Part shown: one piece after another, positions 6,414 through 15,808 of the stretch
Layout of the letters: the number at the start of each line of letters is the position of its first letter
Numbering within the stretch: position 1 is the first letter of the stretch
Virus record (IMG/VR): IMGVR_UViG_3300026319_000018
Location: 1-24,427 of that record
Source: a virus
Length of the DNA: 24,427 nt
Reading direction: 5' to 3' (one strand)
The notes under the pieces: generated by a model
Databases searched by the model: none
Told to the model about the DNA's origin: nothing
What the model saw: the letters and a program-made list of their open reading frames with translations, nothing else
Translations under genes and position numbers: made by a program

Positions 6414-7221
6414 TTTCTTTTTCTGTGAGCTTGATAATGAGCAAAGTGAGAGTCGTTGTACCGCTTACCTTAGCGGAGATAAAAATCTTATATCAGCGGT
6501 GGAATCGGATAAAGATTTTCATGCCATTAACATTGAGCGATTTTTTGGTGTTCCATATGATAAGGTTATTGGCCCTAATGGTGAGATTCTCGATTTGGAA
6601 TTGCGGAATCTTAGTAAGCGTGTTAATCATGGTGCAAATTATAATATGGGTCCAGCGGTTTTACTTATTACAATGGGAGAAGAAAATGTTGATCGTGCTA
6701 AAATTCTTCTCAATCTTCCAAAACATTGGAATAGAATTCGAGTTTGTGAACATCTATTAGGATTATATGACAAAGCTTATCCTGATGTCAAAACAATCTG
6801 GTATTCAGCAGTTAAGACGCAAGTACGCTCAACTCAGAAATTGGTTTCTCCTATGGGATGGACCCGTTACTGCTTCGGAAATCCAGAGAAATCAAAACCT
6901 GATCTTAATGCGTATGTTGCCCACCCGCCACAGAATCTTAGTGTCAGTATTATTAATGAAGGATTCAAAGATCTTTTTTGGAATATACAAGTCCAGAATC
7001 CAAAGGACTTTAGGCTTAAAGCACAAATTCATGATTCAATCTTTCTCCAAATCCGTTTTGGCAGAGAGAATCTTATTGAAGAAGCTAGAAAAGTGTGCGT
7101 TCGTCCAATACCAATTACGGATTGCAAGGGCATAAAGAGAATAATGACCATTCCGGTCGCTGCTAAAATAGGGAATAATTGGAAGGATATGAAAAAATGG
7201 ACCTCAGACTCCTTACATTAA
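6406..7221 (+). CDS. Family A DNA polymerase, C-terminal part (palm and fingers)
   Basis: A 271-residue protein carrying the synthetic centre of a Pol I-type enzyme. Motif A is CELDNEQSESR (catalytic D10). Motif B is R67-x3-K71-x7-Y79 (LRNLSKRVNHGANYNMG). Motif C is QIHDS (H209-D210). The frame opens only after a TAA at 6400, and the sole start candidate ahead of motif A is the TTG at 6406, giving M-S-N where whole enzymes have P-G-Y. Nothing essential is missing between the two parts. The position equal to Phe762 of E. coli Pol I is His75. No good ribosome site precedes the TTG, so translation probably depends on ribosomes finishing the 57-aa gene. Confidence 0.85.
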   Translation: MSNFFFCELDNEQSESRCTAYLSGDKNLISAVESDKDFHAINIERFFGVPYDKVIGPNGEILDLELRNLSKRVNHGANYNMGPAVLLITMGEENVDRAKILLNLPKHWNRIRVCEHLLGLYDKAYPDVKTIWYSAVKTQVRSTQKLVSPMGWTRYCFGNPEKSKPDLNAYVAHPPQNLSVSIINEGFKDLFWNIQVQNPKDFRLKAQIHDSIFLQIRFGRENLIEEARKVCVRPIPITDCKGIKRIMTIPVAAKIGNNWKDMKKWTSDSLH

Positions 7222-7478
7222 CAACTGTAAAAGAGATGTTTCCTTTAAAAGGAATATCAGCGGAGACTACTCTTGAAGTTATTCAATGCTTAGCAGTAAT
7301 GGAAGTTAAAACTATACTTTTAGTAGCTGATCCAGATGGGCAAAGATTCATTTATAATATAAATCGTATTCGCCAAGATTTGTTGCCAAAAGAATTTAAA
7401 TATCTTAGTAAGGGGAGGAAATATATAACACTTAAACTTCCTGAGCTTGAATCATTATTAATAATCCGAGTAAAATAA
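7197..7478 (+). CDS. Hypothetical phage protein (93 aa)
   Basis: A 93-residue protein starting at ATG 7197 inside the end of the polymerase gene; GGAAGG lies ten bases upstream. A TTG at 7179 would add six residues but has a worse context. The sequence begins with a helix (LLTLTTVKEMFPLKG) and alternates hydrophobic strands (VKTILLVADPDG) with a basic C-terminal half. It may be a small DNA- or protein-binding accessory factor, but I recognise no family. It sits between polymerase and helicase genes. Confidence 0.65.
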   Translation: MDLRLLTLTTVKEMFPLKGISAETTLEVIQCLAVMEVKTILLVADPDGQRFIYNINRIRQDLLPKEFKYLSKGRKYITLKLPELESLLIIRVK

Positions 7479-7479
7479 G

Positions 7480-8781
7480 TTGTCCTCTGCACCAAATTTT
7501 ATATCTTCCTACCTTGATTACCAAAAGGGTACGGAAGCACCATTGCTGTATCATCGCTGGGCTGCGATTACTGGCATCGGGGCGCTTCTCGGCAGAAGGG
7601 CATTCGTAATTCACGGACATAATAAGTTCTATGCTAACCAATACGTTCAACTTGTAGGAGAGAGTGGAGCAAGGAAGGATACCGCATTAAGAGGGATAAG
7701 AAAATTGCTAGTAGCCGCCGATTATAAGACCATAGCAGCAGATAAAACTACTAAGGAAAAATTTCTTATTGACCTTGAAGAAGGAATGGACAAAGCCCAT
7801 GATCCCGACGAGAGATTTGATGTTACGAAAAATGATAAGAAAAATCCAACAATGCGAGCATTATTTGGTGCGGAAAGAAGTAAGGAACCAGCTGAATGTC
7901 TCATATATTCAGGGGAGTTCAATAGCTTCTTGGGTCACAATAATGTGGAATTCATTGACCTTCTCACGGCTCTCTGGGATTGGGAAGGTGTTTATGAGAA
8001 TCGCATTAAAAATGGTCGTAGTGTTATTGTTCCTGACCCTACTATTTCTCTTCTCGCTGGCAATACTCCTACAGGCATCAGTATGGCTTTTCCGATAGAA
8101 ATTATTGGGCAAGGGTTTTTTTCAAGATTATTTCAAGTTTATTCTGATCCAACGGGAAGAAGAGTTTCCTTTCCACCTTCACCTCCACCAGAGGAAACAT
8201 TAAAACTTGTATTAATGCTGAAAGATATTCGTGCAAAAATGATAGGACAATTTGAAATAAAACCTCAAGCTGTTATTGCAATTGATGATATTTATCAATC
8301 ATGGAAGGATCTTGAAGATGTTAGATTTAAAAGTTATAGCTCCAGAAGGTTTACACATCTCCTTAAATTATGTCTCTGCTTTGCTGCATCAAAACAGGAA
8401 AGATACATTAATCTTTCAACTGTTATTGAAGCCAACTCAGTCCTCCACTATACAGAGCATTTCATGCCTAAAGCACTCGGAGAATTTGGTAAGGCTAGAA
8501 ATAGTGATGTCACGGAAAAAATCCTCAAAATTCTTGAAACAGCAGAAGAACCCTTGGATCTCATAAATGGATTATGGCCTAAAGTATCAAGGGATTTGGA
8601 TGGTATAAAACAACTCTCTGATCTTCTTAAAGGATTACAAGGAGCGGGGAAGATTGATAGTACAAGTGAGGGGAAGATAATGATTAAGAAGAAGATTCCG
8701 ACTTGGGATTTTGTACACAGTAATATTAGAACACTTCCGGAATATTATGAAAATCAAATTAAACAAGGATTACTGACATGA
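7480..8781 (+). CDS. DUF3987-like replicative helicase / primase-helicase P-loop protein
   Basis: A 433-residue protein. After an N-terminal helical region (LLYHRWAAITGIGALLGRRA, about 22-41) comes a P-loop-like GESGARKDT (60-68). Then follow a Walker B-like CLIYSGEF (141-148), a sensor-like ISLLAGNTPTG and an arginine-containing GFFSRLFQVY. This order fits the DUF3987 group of phage helicase-like proteins, where the P-loop has the unusual G-x-S-G-x-R-K form. Here Asp67 replaces the usual Ser. The C-terminal 150 residues are helical and may contact DNA or partners. Start is TTG, one base after the previous stop, with a weak ribosome site. It most likely unwinds DNA for the polymerase. Confidence 0.65.
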   Translation: MSSAPNFISSYLDYQKGTEAPLLYHRWAAITGIGALLGRRAFVIHGHNKFYANQYVQLVGESGARKDTALRGIRKLLVAADYKTIAADKTTKEKFLIDLEEGMDKAHDPDERFDVTKNDKKNPTMRALFGAERSKEPAECLIYSGEFNSFLGHNNVEFIDLLTALWDWEGVYENRIKNGRSVIVPDPTISLLAGNTPTGISMAFPIEIIGQGFFSRLFQVYSDPTGRRVSFPPSPPPEETLKLVLMLKDIRAKMIGQFEIKPQAVIAIDDIYQSWKDLEDVRFKSYSSRRFTHLLKLCLCFAASKQERYINLSTVIEANSVLHYTEHFMPKALGEFGKARNSDVTEKILKILETAEEPLDLINGLWPKVSRDLDGIKQLSDLLKGLQGAGKIDSTSEGKIMIKKKIPTWDFVHSNIRTLPEYYENQIKQGLLT

Positions 8782-8987
8782 AAGCTACATTTACACTCAC
8801 TGATCGTGGATTAGATTTTAGATTAGAGGCTGAATCTCTAGAAGAGCAGAGAATCCTTCCATTACTTGAAACTTATAAATTTGAAGCTTGTAGTATTAAA
8901 TATAATAGAGATTATAATTACGATGGGAAAGCAGAATTTCTTAGAATATCTTTCTTAAAGCCTATTGAACCGTCTGGGATTGTGTAG
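8778..8987 (+). CDS. Hypothetical phage protein (69 aa), last gene of the + operon
   Basis: A 69-residue protein starting in an ATGA overlap with the helicase stop, with AAGGA upstream. The sequence shows a strand pair (MKATFTLTDRGLDFRLEAES), a helix and a tyrosine-rich stretch (IKYNRDYNYDGKAEFLRISF). Function unknown. Its last 26 bases overlap the end of the giant - strand gene tail to tail. Confidence 0.65.
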   Translation: MKATFTLTDRGLDFRLEAESLEEQRILPLLETYKFEACSIKYNRDYNYDGKAEFLRISFLKPIEPSGIV

Positions 8988-11900
8988 CAGGTTGATTAAT
9001 GAAATCCGGGAGAGGAGTTCCACCCATTATAAGTTGCATTTGTTTTGCGAATGGACTTTGAAGATGTTGAGTTACTCTATTCACCTGAGATTGATTAGCA
9101 TTAATCATAGTGCTTGTAAAGAACTTATTAAAATTTTCGATCCGTCCACCACTCTTAGCATACTCTTTAGCAAAGTTTTCAACTTGTTCTTGAGATGGTG
9201 TTCCTCCACCAATCATTGTAGTTTTAATAGTGCTTCCTAATTCTTGAATATTTGAGGTATCCTTAGCCTTATATGCATTTATCCGATATAGAGCGTCAAG
9301 CGCAATTGCTTCGTCAAAAGGTTTACCACCAGCAACTCTTGACAAGGTTGCAATATTCCAGAAATCTTGAGAAGCAGTTAATAGAGACGCTTGAGACGTG
9401 GAAGTATAACCTTGAGCGACCTGAGCTAATCCAGATAACGGACGTGATAAACCGTTATGCTCAAGAGCTTGAGATAGTATTGGCCATGTTGCCCCACCTT
9501 GTCCAATCCGCTCCGAAAGCTGAAAAAGATTCTTTACGAACTTCGTTGAGGCATTTACGACGGGAATATCTGCTAAAGTTGTTGGAAGAACCGTTAACTG
9601 GCGTGGGTTAATATCTCCACGGGAATACAAATTCACTTTCATACTTGGATCAACTAAACCTAATGCATTACTCCCAGCTCCATAAAGAATCCAATCACCA
9701 AGACTTTTACCAAAAATTGAATAACTAGCTTGATAAAGATCCTTATGCTCAGTGTTACCATTAGCGTTACCTACAATATGCGTATTAAGGAAGTTAAAAG
9801 CGGGAAGACCTTGCATACCATATATAGAACCTTGAAGGCCAAGAAGAATGGCAATAGATTTTTTGTCACCCTCGCCCACGTACCGGAACATTTGTTGCAT
9901 CAAATTGAATTGGTAGGTCTGAAAAAGAGAAATTGCTTGGCCCACTACTCCTTGAAAGACAATAGGACGCTGAGAGTGCAAATAATTCCCTTGCGTCCTA
10001 TTAACAAAAAGTTGGATATACTCATTAGCTTCCCTGTCAGAAGCAAGAACTCCTGATTCAATAGCGAGATCAGTAATCTGACGCATTACATCAGCAGCTA
10101 CAAATCGCGTCATTTCCTCAGCCATTTGATTACCAGTCCACTTCTTCCCAAATTCTACAGCTGCATTAAGCTTAGAATCAGTTTGTGCACTGGTTTCTTT
10201 CCAATTGAAAGTGAGTTTATCAAGCATCTGACGCTCTTGTTGAAGAATATCAGTTACTGATCCAATATCTTGATATCTTTTAAGAAGAGCACCATCTCCC
10301 ATTGCATCCGCACGATAATTTTCAATAGCATTCTTTAGAAGTTTTCCAGTTGTTGGAATAGTAATTCCACTTCCATCAGGGCTTTGCACAGTCATGAGAC
10401 GTGAAAGCTTTCCGGCAATCTGCTCATCTCCAGCAAGAATTCCTTTTACAAGATTACTAACTTCAGCGCTAGTAATAATTGGGGCACTTACTGCATTATT
10501 AATAGCATTAAAAGCATCAAGCTGTAAGAGAGTCGAAGACATTATTCCATTAGCTTTTGAAACTCCTCTTGCAAGCCATGGCTTAGCTGCAATATTACCA
10601 TTTGCCACATTCGCTGTGTAAGCAGTCTCAAATGGACTTCCCATTCCCATTCTTCGTGATATCTCATTAATTTGATTAAAATTTTCGTCCGTAAGTGTTT
10701 CAGTATTCCTAAAAACATCTCGCATTTTATTTACTGGAATTTCAATTGCATCTCTGATAGTGTCATTAAAACTTCTCCACCATTGATAACGTGATTCAGT
10801 TCCAGTAGAAATGTCAAGAGCAGTCTTTACGATTTCATTGTAAGGGTCCTTTGTCCCAGTTTCAAGTTTTTGTGTAAGAGACCGGAATTGAGAAGTTGCA
10901 ATATTTGTATATTCTTTTCCAAGGAGTTCTAATTCTTGGAAAGCTTGAGAATAATTATGTTCCACCATTCGCGTTGTAAGAATTTCTTCTTGACGAATAT
11001 GCCAATCCATGATATCCTGCATTACCCGATCAGCAGAAACTGTTGGAAAGAATTCTCCCATTACACCTTTTCTTTTGAGAGCTGAATCAACTGAGGATTC
11101 ATTAAGTCCAAGAGAGAAATTGTAATCTCCAATCGCTTTATGCCAATCTTCTTTATCAACTTTTGTGATTACATTGAATTTATTCGTGTCAACTTGTGAA
11201 ATGAGCTTATTCAGTGTTGCTTCATCCTTAGCAACAATCATTCTCTTCTTATCCGCTAAGGATACCTCACGTGGCTCAACAAATACAAAATGTTTATATT
11301 TCGTAGTATCAAGAGGAATAGGATACCAAACTTGTGGATCAAAGTCATCTCCCATTACTCCTGCTGCTCCCTTAAGATTACGTACATGCACTTGATTATC
11401 CGCATTGATTTGAGCACGAGTCTGACCCAAATTCCAGACATTCTCATTTTCAATGGTAAGTTCTTCAGCAGTATCTGCTCCTTTTAATGCTGAAGTATAA
11501 TCCTTACGAGGAATGAGAGTTTGTGGTTTCGTGGGATGCTGAACCCATGATTCAGGAGAAGCACGAAGAGTATTCTCGAGAAGTGCTAACTCAGAAATAG
11601 CATCCTGTCCATCTTGAACCACAGAACTCATAAGAGGATTAAGAGTTTCAGCAAGTTCAGTCTTACGTGCAACTTTTAACTTATTAGTAGCCATTCCAGT
11701 AACTTGGGCCCATCCTGGAGCAGTGCCATAATTACCATTAGCAAATCCTAGTAACGAAGCTCCAGCTCCCTCTCGTGTTGGAGTTCTCCCAGGATCAGTC
11801 CAGTTAAGAGCAATTGGAAAATCATCAGTGAAATCACCAGCAAAATTCGCAAAATTCTGTTGATGACGAAGCTCAATGAGATTTTTCTGAGTTTGATATT

Positions 11901-13884
11901 CAACTGCTCCCTGAAGTTGCATTGTATTATAAGTATCTTTAGCATTAACTCCAGGAGAGTAATCAATTCGTGCATAACGTGGATTCTGGTAATCTATTCC
12001 CGGACGTATCTTAGCGAGATCGTCACTTTCACCTCGTAGCCATCCATCAGATATATTAAGTCTATACCCGATTTCATCAATTGGAGTTCCGTTAAGTTCT
12101 TGAGCGAGCTGATATTTTCTGGACTGAATGTATTGTGCAAGTCTTTCACCAGTTGGAGCAAGTGAGACTCTTCCATCTTCTGTCTTAATGAAGAATCCGT
12201 CACTTTTATTTCCATCGTAATAACCCCTCTCAAGTAATGGAAGATCATTTTCCCCAATTACCTTATTTTTCCATGCAATATTCTTCTGTTCTTGAGCCCA
12301 AATAGTTCTAGCTTGTGCATCAAGATGTGATCCTTCAAGTGGAGTATACTTTAATGTATCCACCATTTTGATTGGATCAATGGTCCCCGCCAATACAGTA
12401 TCACCACGTACAGTAATAGGATTAGTTTTAGTAGCAAAATCTGCAAACCCAGCAGTCGCTTTATCAACTACAGCTCCATTTTGTTCGAAATCCACAATCC
12501 TATTATTCTGAAGTCTACGAATATCTGAAGCTTCAAGAATCTTGGATTCTGGATTTACTGAAAATGTTCCATTAGCGTTACGAAAAATATCATAACCCTT
12601 TTGAAAAGCTGTTTCCTTACTAGTTATTTCTTTTCCATAAGAAGCAATCTGGAGCTTATTGACATCACCAATTGTTTTGAATCCTTGAGTCTCTGGAGTA
12701 GCGGACGGCACAAATAAGTCTTGAGGTTTGCCAGCAGTGACAATTGTATTAAATTTATCAAGAGGCATCTTATGCTGAGGAAATATCACATCCCCGTATT
12801 CTAATGATTCCGCTTCAGTAATTCTTGAAAGGCTCCTAGTAGAAATTAAGGCTCCAGTGATATCATTAAGATTCTTTGAAGAATTAAGAACATCAAATAA
12901 TTGTTGTCCTACTCGTGCATCTCCACTTGACATATCAGTGAGTTGTTGACGAATAAGAATATCAATACGACCAAGAGTATCCTGACGTGCTTTAGTTACA
13001 AGTGATAATCTTGTAGCTGGGTCAAGATCAGTTTTTGCTGCTCCTGAGTATAATTCAGGCTCAGGCATATTGAATTTTTGAGCATAGAGATTAAGAAGTT
13101 TAATATCAGGAGTAGCCGTTTCAGGAACTTCTGCAATATACTTATAAGGGAATAATTCAATATCTGTAGTTTTCCCAACTTTGATTATTCCATAACCAAG
13201 TTTGGTCCCATGAAGAACTCCTCCAATTCCGCCACCAATTAATGTTCCAGTTGTTATATTCCAGAAAAGATCACTAGCTCCTTCTCCATCTAGAACAGGA
13301 GACTTATACATTGTAGCTGTTACAGCAGTTTCAAATGCTAGCATATCCAATGCTGATGAGCCTAAACCTTGGCTTAATGCTTTAACTGTATTAGCATTAA
13401 GGATTGAAAATGGAGAATTTCCAGAAGCAAATTCAATCTTAGCAGCTTTAGCATAATCTCTAGTAAGCGAGGTCATTAGACCAGAACTCTTGGCTATATT
13501 ACTTCCAATGAATCCAGCCTTAGCTGCTTGAAGAGCCTTAATTCCAGCCATTCCTGGTACAAATGATCCGAGAAGGAATCCAGCAGTTTCTACACCAGCT
13601 TCATGTTGTTTATAATATTCTCCAAGATTATCATCCATTTCTCTTAATACTTCATAAGTGGAAATGGGATCAATTTCAGCACCAACAAAATTAGCTACAG
13701 CAATACCAGTATTAAGAAAACTATCAACACCAGCCACAACAGCACCAATGCTCCCCTTAGCAAGAGCTTCACCAACATCTCCTATGAATTCTCCAGTAGC
13801 ATTAACTTTTTTCTCAAACCAGGATTCATCCCCATTTGCTACATTATGATTATCTACTGCGGAGAGAATTGAGTTATCTTCCAT
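8962..13884 (-). CDS. Giant internal virion / ejection-type protein (1640 aa)
   Basis: The largest gene of the window. It is a 1640-residue protein with several hydrophobic, Gly-rich stretches that could enter membranes, for example GSIGAVVAGVDSFLNTG (about 44-60), GFLLGSFVPGMAGIKAL (about 102-118), TLIGGGIGGVL (about 213-223) and SIAILLGLQGSIYGMQG near 1350-1370. The middle is charged and helical. The C-terminal third (FQTYQFNLMQQMFRYVGEG, then SLGDWILYGAGSNALG) resembles the long last gene of many podovirus-like phages, thought to be packed in the particle and released into the cell with DNA. I see no lysozyme or polymerase motif. It follows the 640-aa gene by one base. The call is by length, position and composition. 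Confidence 0.6.
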   Translation of the reverse strand: MEDNSILSAVDNHNVANGDESWFEKKVNATGEFIGDVGEALAKGSIGAVVAGVDSFLNTGIAVANFVGAEIDPISTYEVLREMDDNLGEYYKQHEAGVETAGFLLGSFVPGMAGIKALQAAKAGFIGSNIAKSSGLMTSLTRDYAKAAKIEFASGNSPFSILNANTVKALSQGLGSSALDMLAFETAVTATMYKSPVLDGEGASDLFWNITTGTLIGGGIGGVLHGTKLGYGIIKVGKTTDIELFPYKYIAEVPETATPDIKLLNLYAQKFNMPEPELYSGAAKTDLDPATRLSLVTKARQDTLGRIDILIRQQLTDMSSGDARVGQQLFDVLNSSKNLNDITGALISTRSLSRITEAESLEYGDVIFPQHKMPLDKFNTIVTAGKPQDLFVPSATPETQGFKTIGDVNKLQIASYGKEITSKETAFQKGYDIFRNANGTFSVNPESKILEASDIRRLQNNRIVDFEQNGAVVDKATAGFADFATKTNPITVRGDTVLAGTIDPIKMVDTLKYTPLEGSHLDAQARTIWAQEQKNIAWKNKVIGENDLPLLERGYYDGNKSDGFFIKTEDGRVSLAPTGERLAQYIQSRKYQLAQELNGTPIDEIGYRLNISDGWLRGESDDLAKIRPGIDYQNPRYARIDYSPGVNAKDTYNTMQLQGAVEYQTQKNLIELRHQQNFANFAGDFTDDFPIALNWTDPGRTPTREGAGASLLGFANGNYGTAPGWAQVTGMATNKLKVARKTELAETLNPLMSSVVQDGQDAISELALLENTLRASPESWVQHPTKPQTLIPRKDYTSALKGADTAEELTIENENVWNLGQTRAQINADNQVHVRNLKGAAGVMGDDFDPQVWYPIPLDTTKYKHFVFVEPREVSLADKKRMIVAKDEATLNKLISQVDTNKFNVITKVDKEDWHKAIGDYNFSLGLNESSVDSALKRKGVMGEFFPTVSADRVMQDIMDWHIRQEEILTTRMVEHNYSQAFQELELLGKEYTNIATSQFRSLTQKLETGTKDPYNEIVKTALDISTGTESRYQWWRSFNDTIRDAIEIPVNKMRDVFRNTETLTDENFNQINEISRRMGMGSPFETAYTANVANGNIAAKPWLARGVSKANGIMSSTLLQLDAFNAINNAVSAPIITSAEVSNLVKGILAGDEQIAGKLSRLMTVQSPDGSGITIPTTGKLLKNAIENYRADAMGDGALLKRYQDIGSVTDILQQERQMLDKLTFNWKETSAQTDSKLNAAVEFGKKWTGNQMAEEMTRFVAADVMRQITDLAIESGVLASDREANEYIQLFVNRTQGNYLHSQRPIVFQGVVGQAISLFQTYQFNLMQQMFRYVGEGDKKSIAILLGLQGSIYGMQGLPAFNFLNTHIVGNANGNTEHKDLYQASYSIFGKSLGDWILYGAGSNALGLVDPSMKVNLYSRGDINPRQLTVLPTTLADIPVVNASTKFVKNLFQLSERIGQGGATWPILSQALEHNGLSRPLSGLAQVAQGYTSTSQASLLTASQDFWNIATLSRVAGGKPFDEAIALDALYRINAYKAKDTSNIQELGSTIKTTMIGGGTPSQEQVENFAKEYAKSGGRIENFNKFFTSTMINANQSQVNRVTQHLQSPFAKQMQLIMGGTPLPDFINQPATQSQTVQ

Positions 13885-13885
13885 T

Positions 13886-15808
13886 TTACATGCTCACTGG
13901 ACGATTTTTATTAGCACGAACTTCTCCACCAAATGGTTCTATTGTTTTCATATTAAGATCAATATTAGAATTAATTCCTTTGGTAGGAGTTTTCATACCT
14001 TCTTGCATTTCCTTAGCTTGTTTATTTTTCTCAGTATTTCTTTCTTCAGCTCTACGCTTCTCTCCAGGAGTGAGATTTGATTGTTGTCCAGGAGATTCAC
14101 TATCAGAATAAGCAATGGGCATTATAAAGTTTGTATCCGTTCCTTCAGTTGGAGAAGCACTAACTTTATCTCGAACTTGCTGAGTAATAATATATTTAAG
14201 GGCTTGTTCAGGTTTAGTAAGATCATATCGCAAATTCTGTTTTACTGTTCCACCACCCATTCCTATTCCTGAAGTTGTTAAGAATGAAGTTGCGGGGACA
14301 AAATAAGAATCTGGAGCTTTCATTCCAACAAGCCCAAGATTCAAACTCTTATTCCTTAATTCAATGTTAGCTTTATAGTAAGCAGCAACTACAGCAGAAG
14401 CTTCATTTGGATTATCATATTCTTTAATGATTGCAGAGATCACAGTATTTGTTGGAACTGGGCCTTCAACTTTTGCATAAGGAAGAAGAATTTGTTCCAA
14501 TTTTGATCCAAGAGGAATAGCATTAGCTGCTATCATCTTGGCTGGAGACATTTCAGAGAATATTTTAGATTGAGAAGGATTAGCCATTTCCTTTTCAACA
14601 TCCTCACGTAGTTTCTTGGCAATTCTCTGTTCATTAATTTTTGGATCAACAAGAGGATCACGTGGAATAACTGCTTCCTTATCAGAAAGGAAAGTCAATA
14701 ATCTCCCAGTTTCCGGAGAGAGTTGAGGACCGACACGTTTAATGTTCTTAAGTGCTTCATAAGGACTGGTTCCAGCACTTCCTGCTCCGATTGCGGCAAT
14801 ATTCTCACGTTCATTTGCGGGAAGCCTATTAAAAAGTTGTCTATTTGTAGTTCCATTTGGATTTCCTATGTTCCTATCATATTGAGCAAGTAGAACATCT
14901 AAAGCTTTCTTATCAGCGAGTTCATACAGAAGTTTGGCCGCACTTTCAAGTCTCACGGCATGAGTATCAGCGAAGCGAATTGCATTCGCCATTGCCTCAT
15001 ATTTCAAACGCTCATTCTCCATTTCCAAATGAGTAGTAGCATTCGTGGCATTTACAAGCGCCATATCAGCAGAGAGTTTTTTGTTAGCAAAATCAATATT
15101 TGTTGCGGCAAGTTTTATATCAGCCTGAGCTTTTTGCTTAGCAGCTTCAGCAACAGCAACATTTGCATTAGCTGTAGCCATTGATGCGGTAATGGTTGGA
15201 ATAGCTCGATTATTAAGATCACCAGCATTCCTTGCACTCTGAATTCCTTCATCAATTGCACTTTGATTACTATTAATCTTATCAACTGCTGTATTGTAAT
15301 CAGAAATTGCACCAGGCAATTCCATTGCATTTAACATATATTCAATTGGATCATCAAAAAGAGAAGTTGCATGGAGATTGTTAATTCTATCTCTTTTTTG
15401 AGCAAGAGTTTCCCGAAGACGTTGTTGTTCGTGGGCAGCATTAGCAATGGCTGCATTTGGTGCCATATCCATTCCGAATAAGCGTTGAAAATATTTATAA
15501 CCTTCAGCTTCTTGCTGAGAACGTTGTCCTTTAGCTATTTCACCAGCAGCTTTTGCTTCACCTTCTTTACCAATTGCTGCTTTTTCTGCTTCAGTTGCTC
15601 CTTTATTGAGAACTTTTGATTCATCAACAGTAGAAGCGAATTCACCTCCAGTTACTTCAGCACGATTAAGAACTTCAGTTGCACGAGTAGTATCTGTTGG
15701 CACATAACTAGGAATTACTATTGGTTTAGTAAATTGATCAATTGCTCCAGAAAGGAGAGAATCAGCTTGACGAGTAGCTTCCTCAATGTCAAGAGTTGGT
15801 GCGGCCAT
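13886..15808 (-). CDS. Internal virion-type structural protein (640 aa, helical)
   Basis: A 640-residue protein. Residues about 60-110 and 190-300 are Ala/Glu/Lys/Gln-rich and likely form long helices or coiled coils, as in podovirus core proteins. The C-terminus is basic and polar. No enzymatic motif or signal peptide is visible. It starts 20 bases inside the end of the 429-aa gene with GGAG upstream, and ends one base before the giant gene, so the three form a coupled set. By position it may be the partner of the giant protein in an internal core or ejection tube, which is inference. Confidence 0.55.
   Translation of the reverse strand: MAAPTLDIEEATRQADSLLSGAIDQFTKPIVIPSYVPTDTTRATEVLNRAEVTGGEFASTVDESKVLNKGATEAEKAAIGKEGEAKAAGEIAKGQRSQQEAEGYKYFQRLFGMDMAPNAAIANAAHEQQRLRETLAQKRDRINNLHATSLFDDPIEYMLNAMELPGAISDYNTAVDKINSNQSAIDEGIQSARNAGDLNNRAIPTITASMATANANVAVAEAAKQKAQADIKLAATNIDFANKKLSADMALVNATNATTHLEMENERLKYEAMANAIRFADTHAVRLESAAKLLYELADKKALDVLLAQYDRNIGNPNGTTNRQLFNRLPANERENIAAIGAGSAGTSPYEALKNIKRVGPQLSPETGRLLTFLSDKEAVIPRDPLVDPKINEQRIAKKLREDVEKEMANPSQSKIFSEMSPAKMIAANAIPLGSKLEQILLPYAKVEGPVPTNTVISAIIKEYDNPNEASAVVAAYYKANIELRNKSLNLGLVGMKAPDSYFVPATSFLTTSGIGMGGGTVKQNLRYDLTKPEQALKYIITQQVRDKVSASPTEGTDTNFIMPIAYSDSESPGQQSNLTPGEKRRAEERNTEKNKQAKEMQEGMKTPTKGINSNIDLNMKTIEPFGGEVRANKNRPVSM

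Noticed and set aside
9435-9458. 7-bp inverted repeat in the giant gene
   Set aside because: Stem length is within what chance gives in almost 5 kb of AT-rich sequence.
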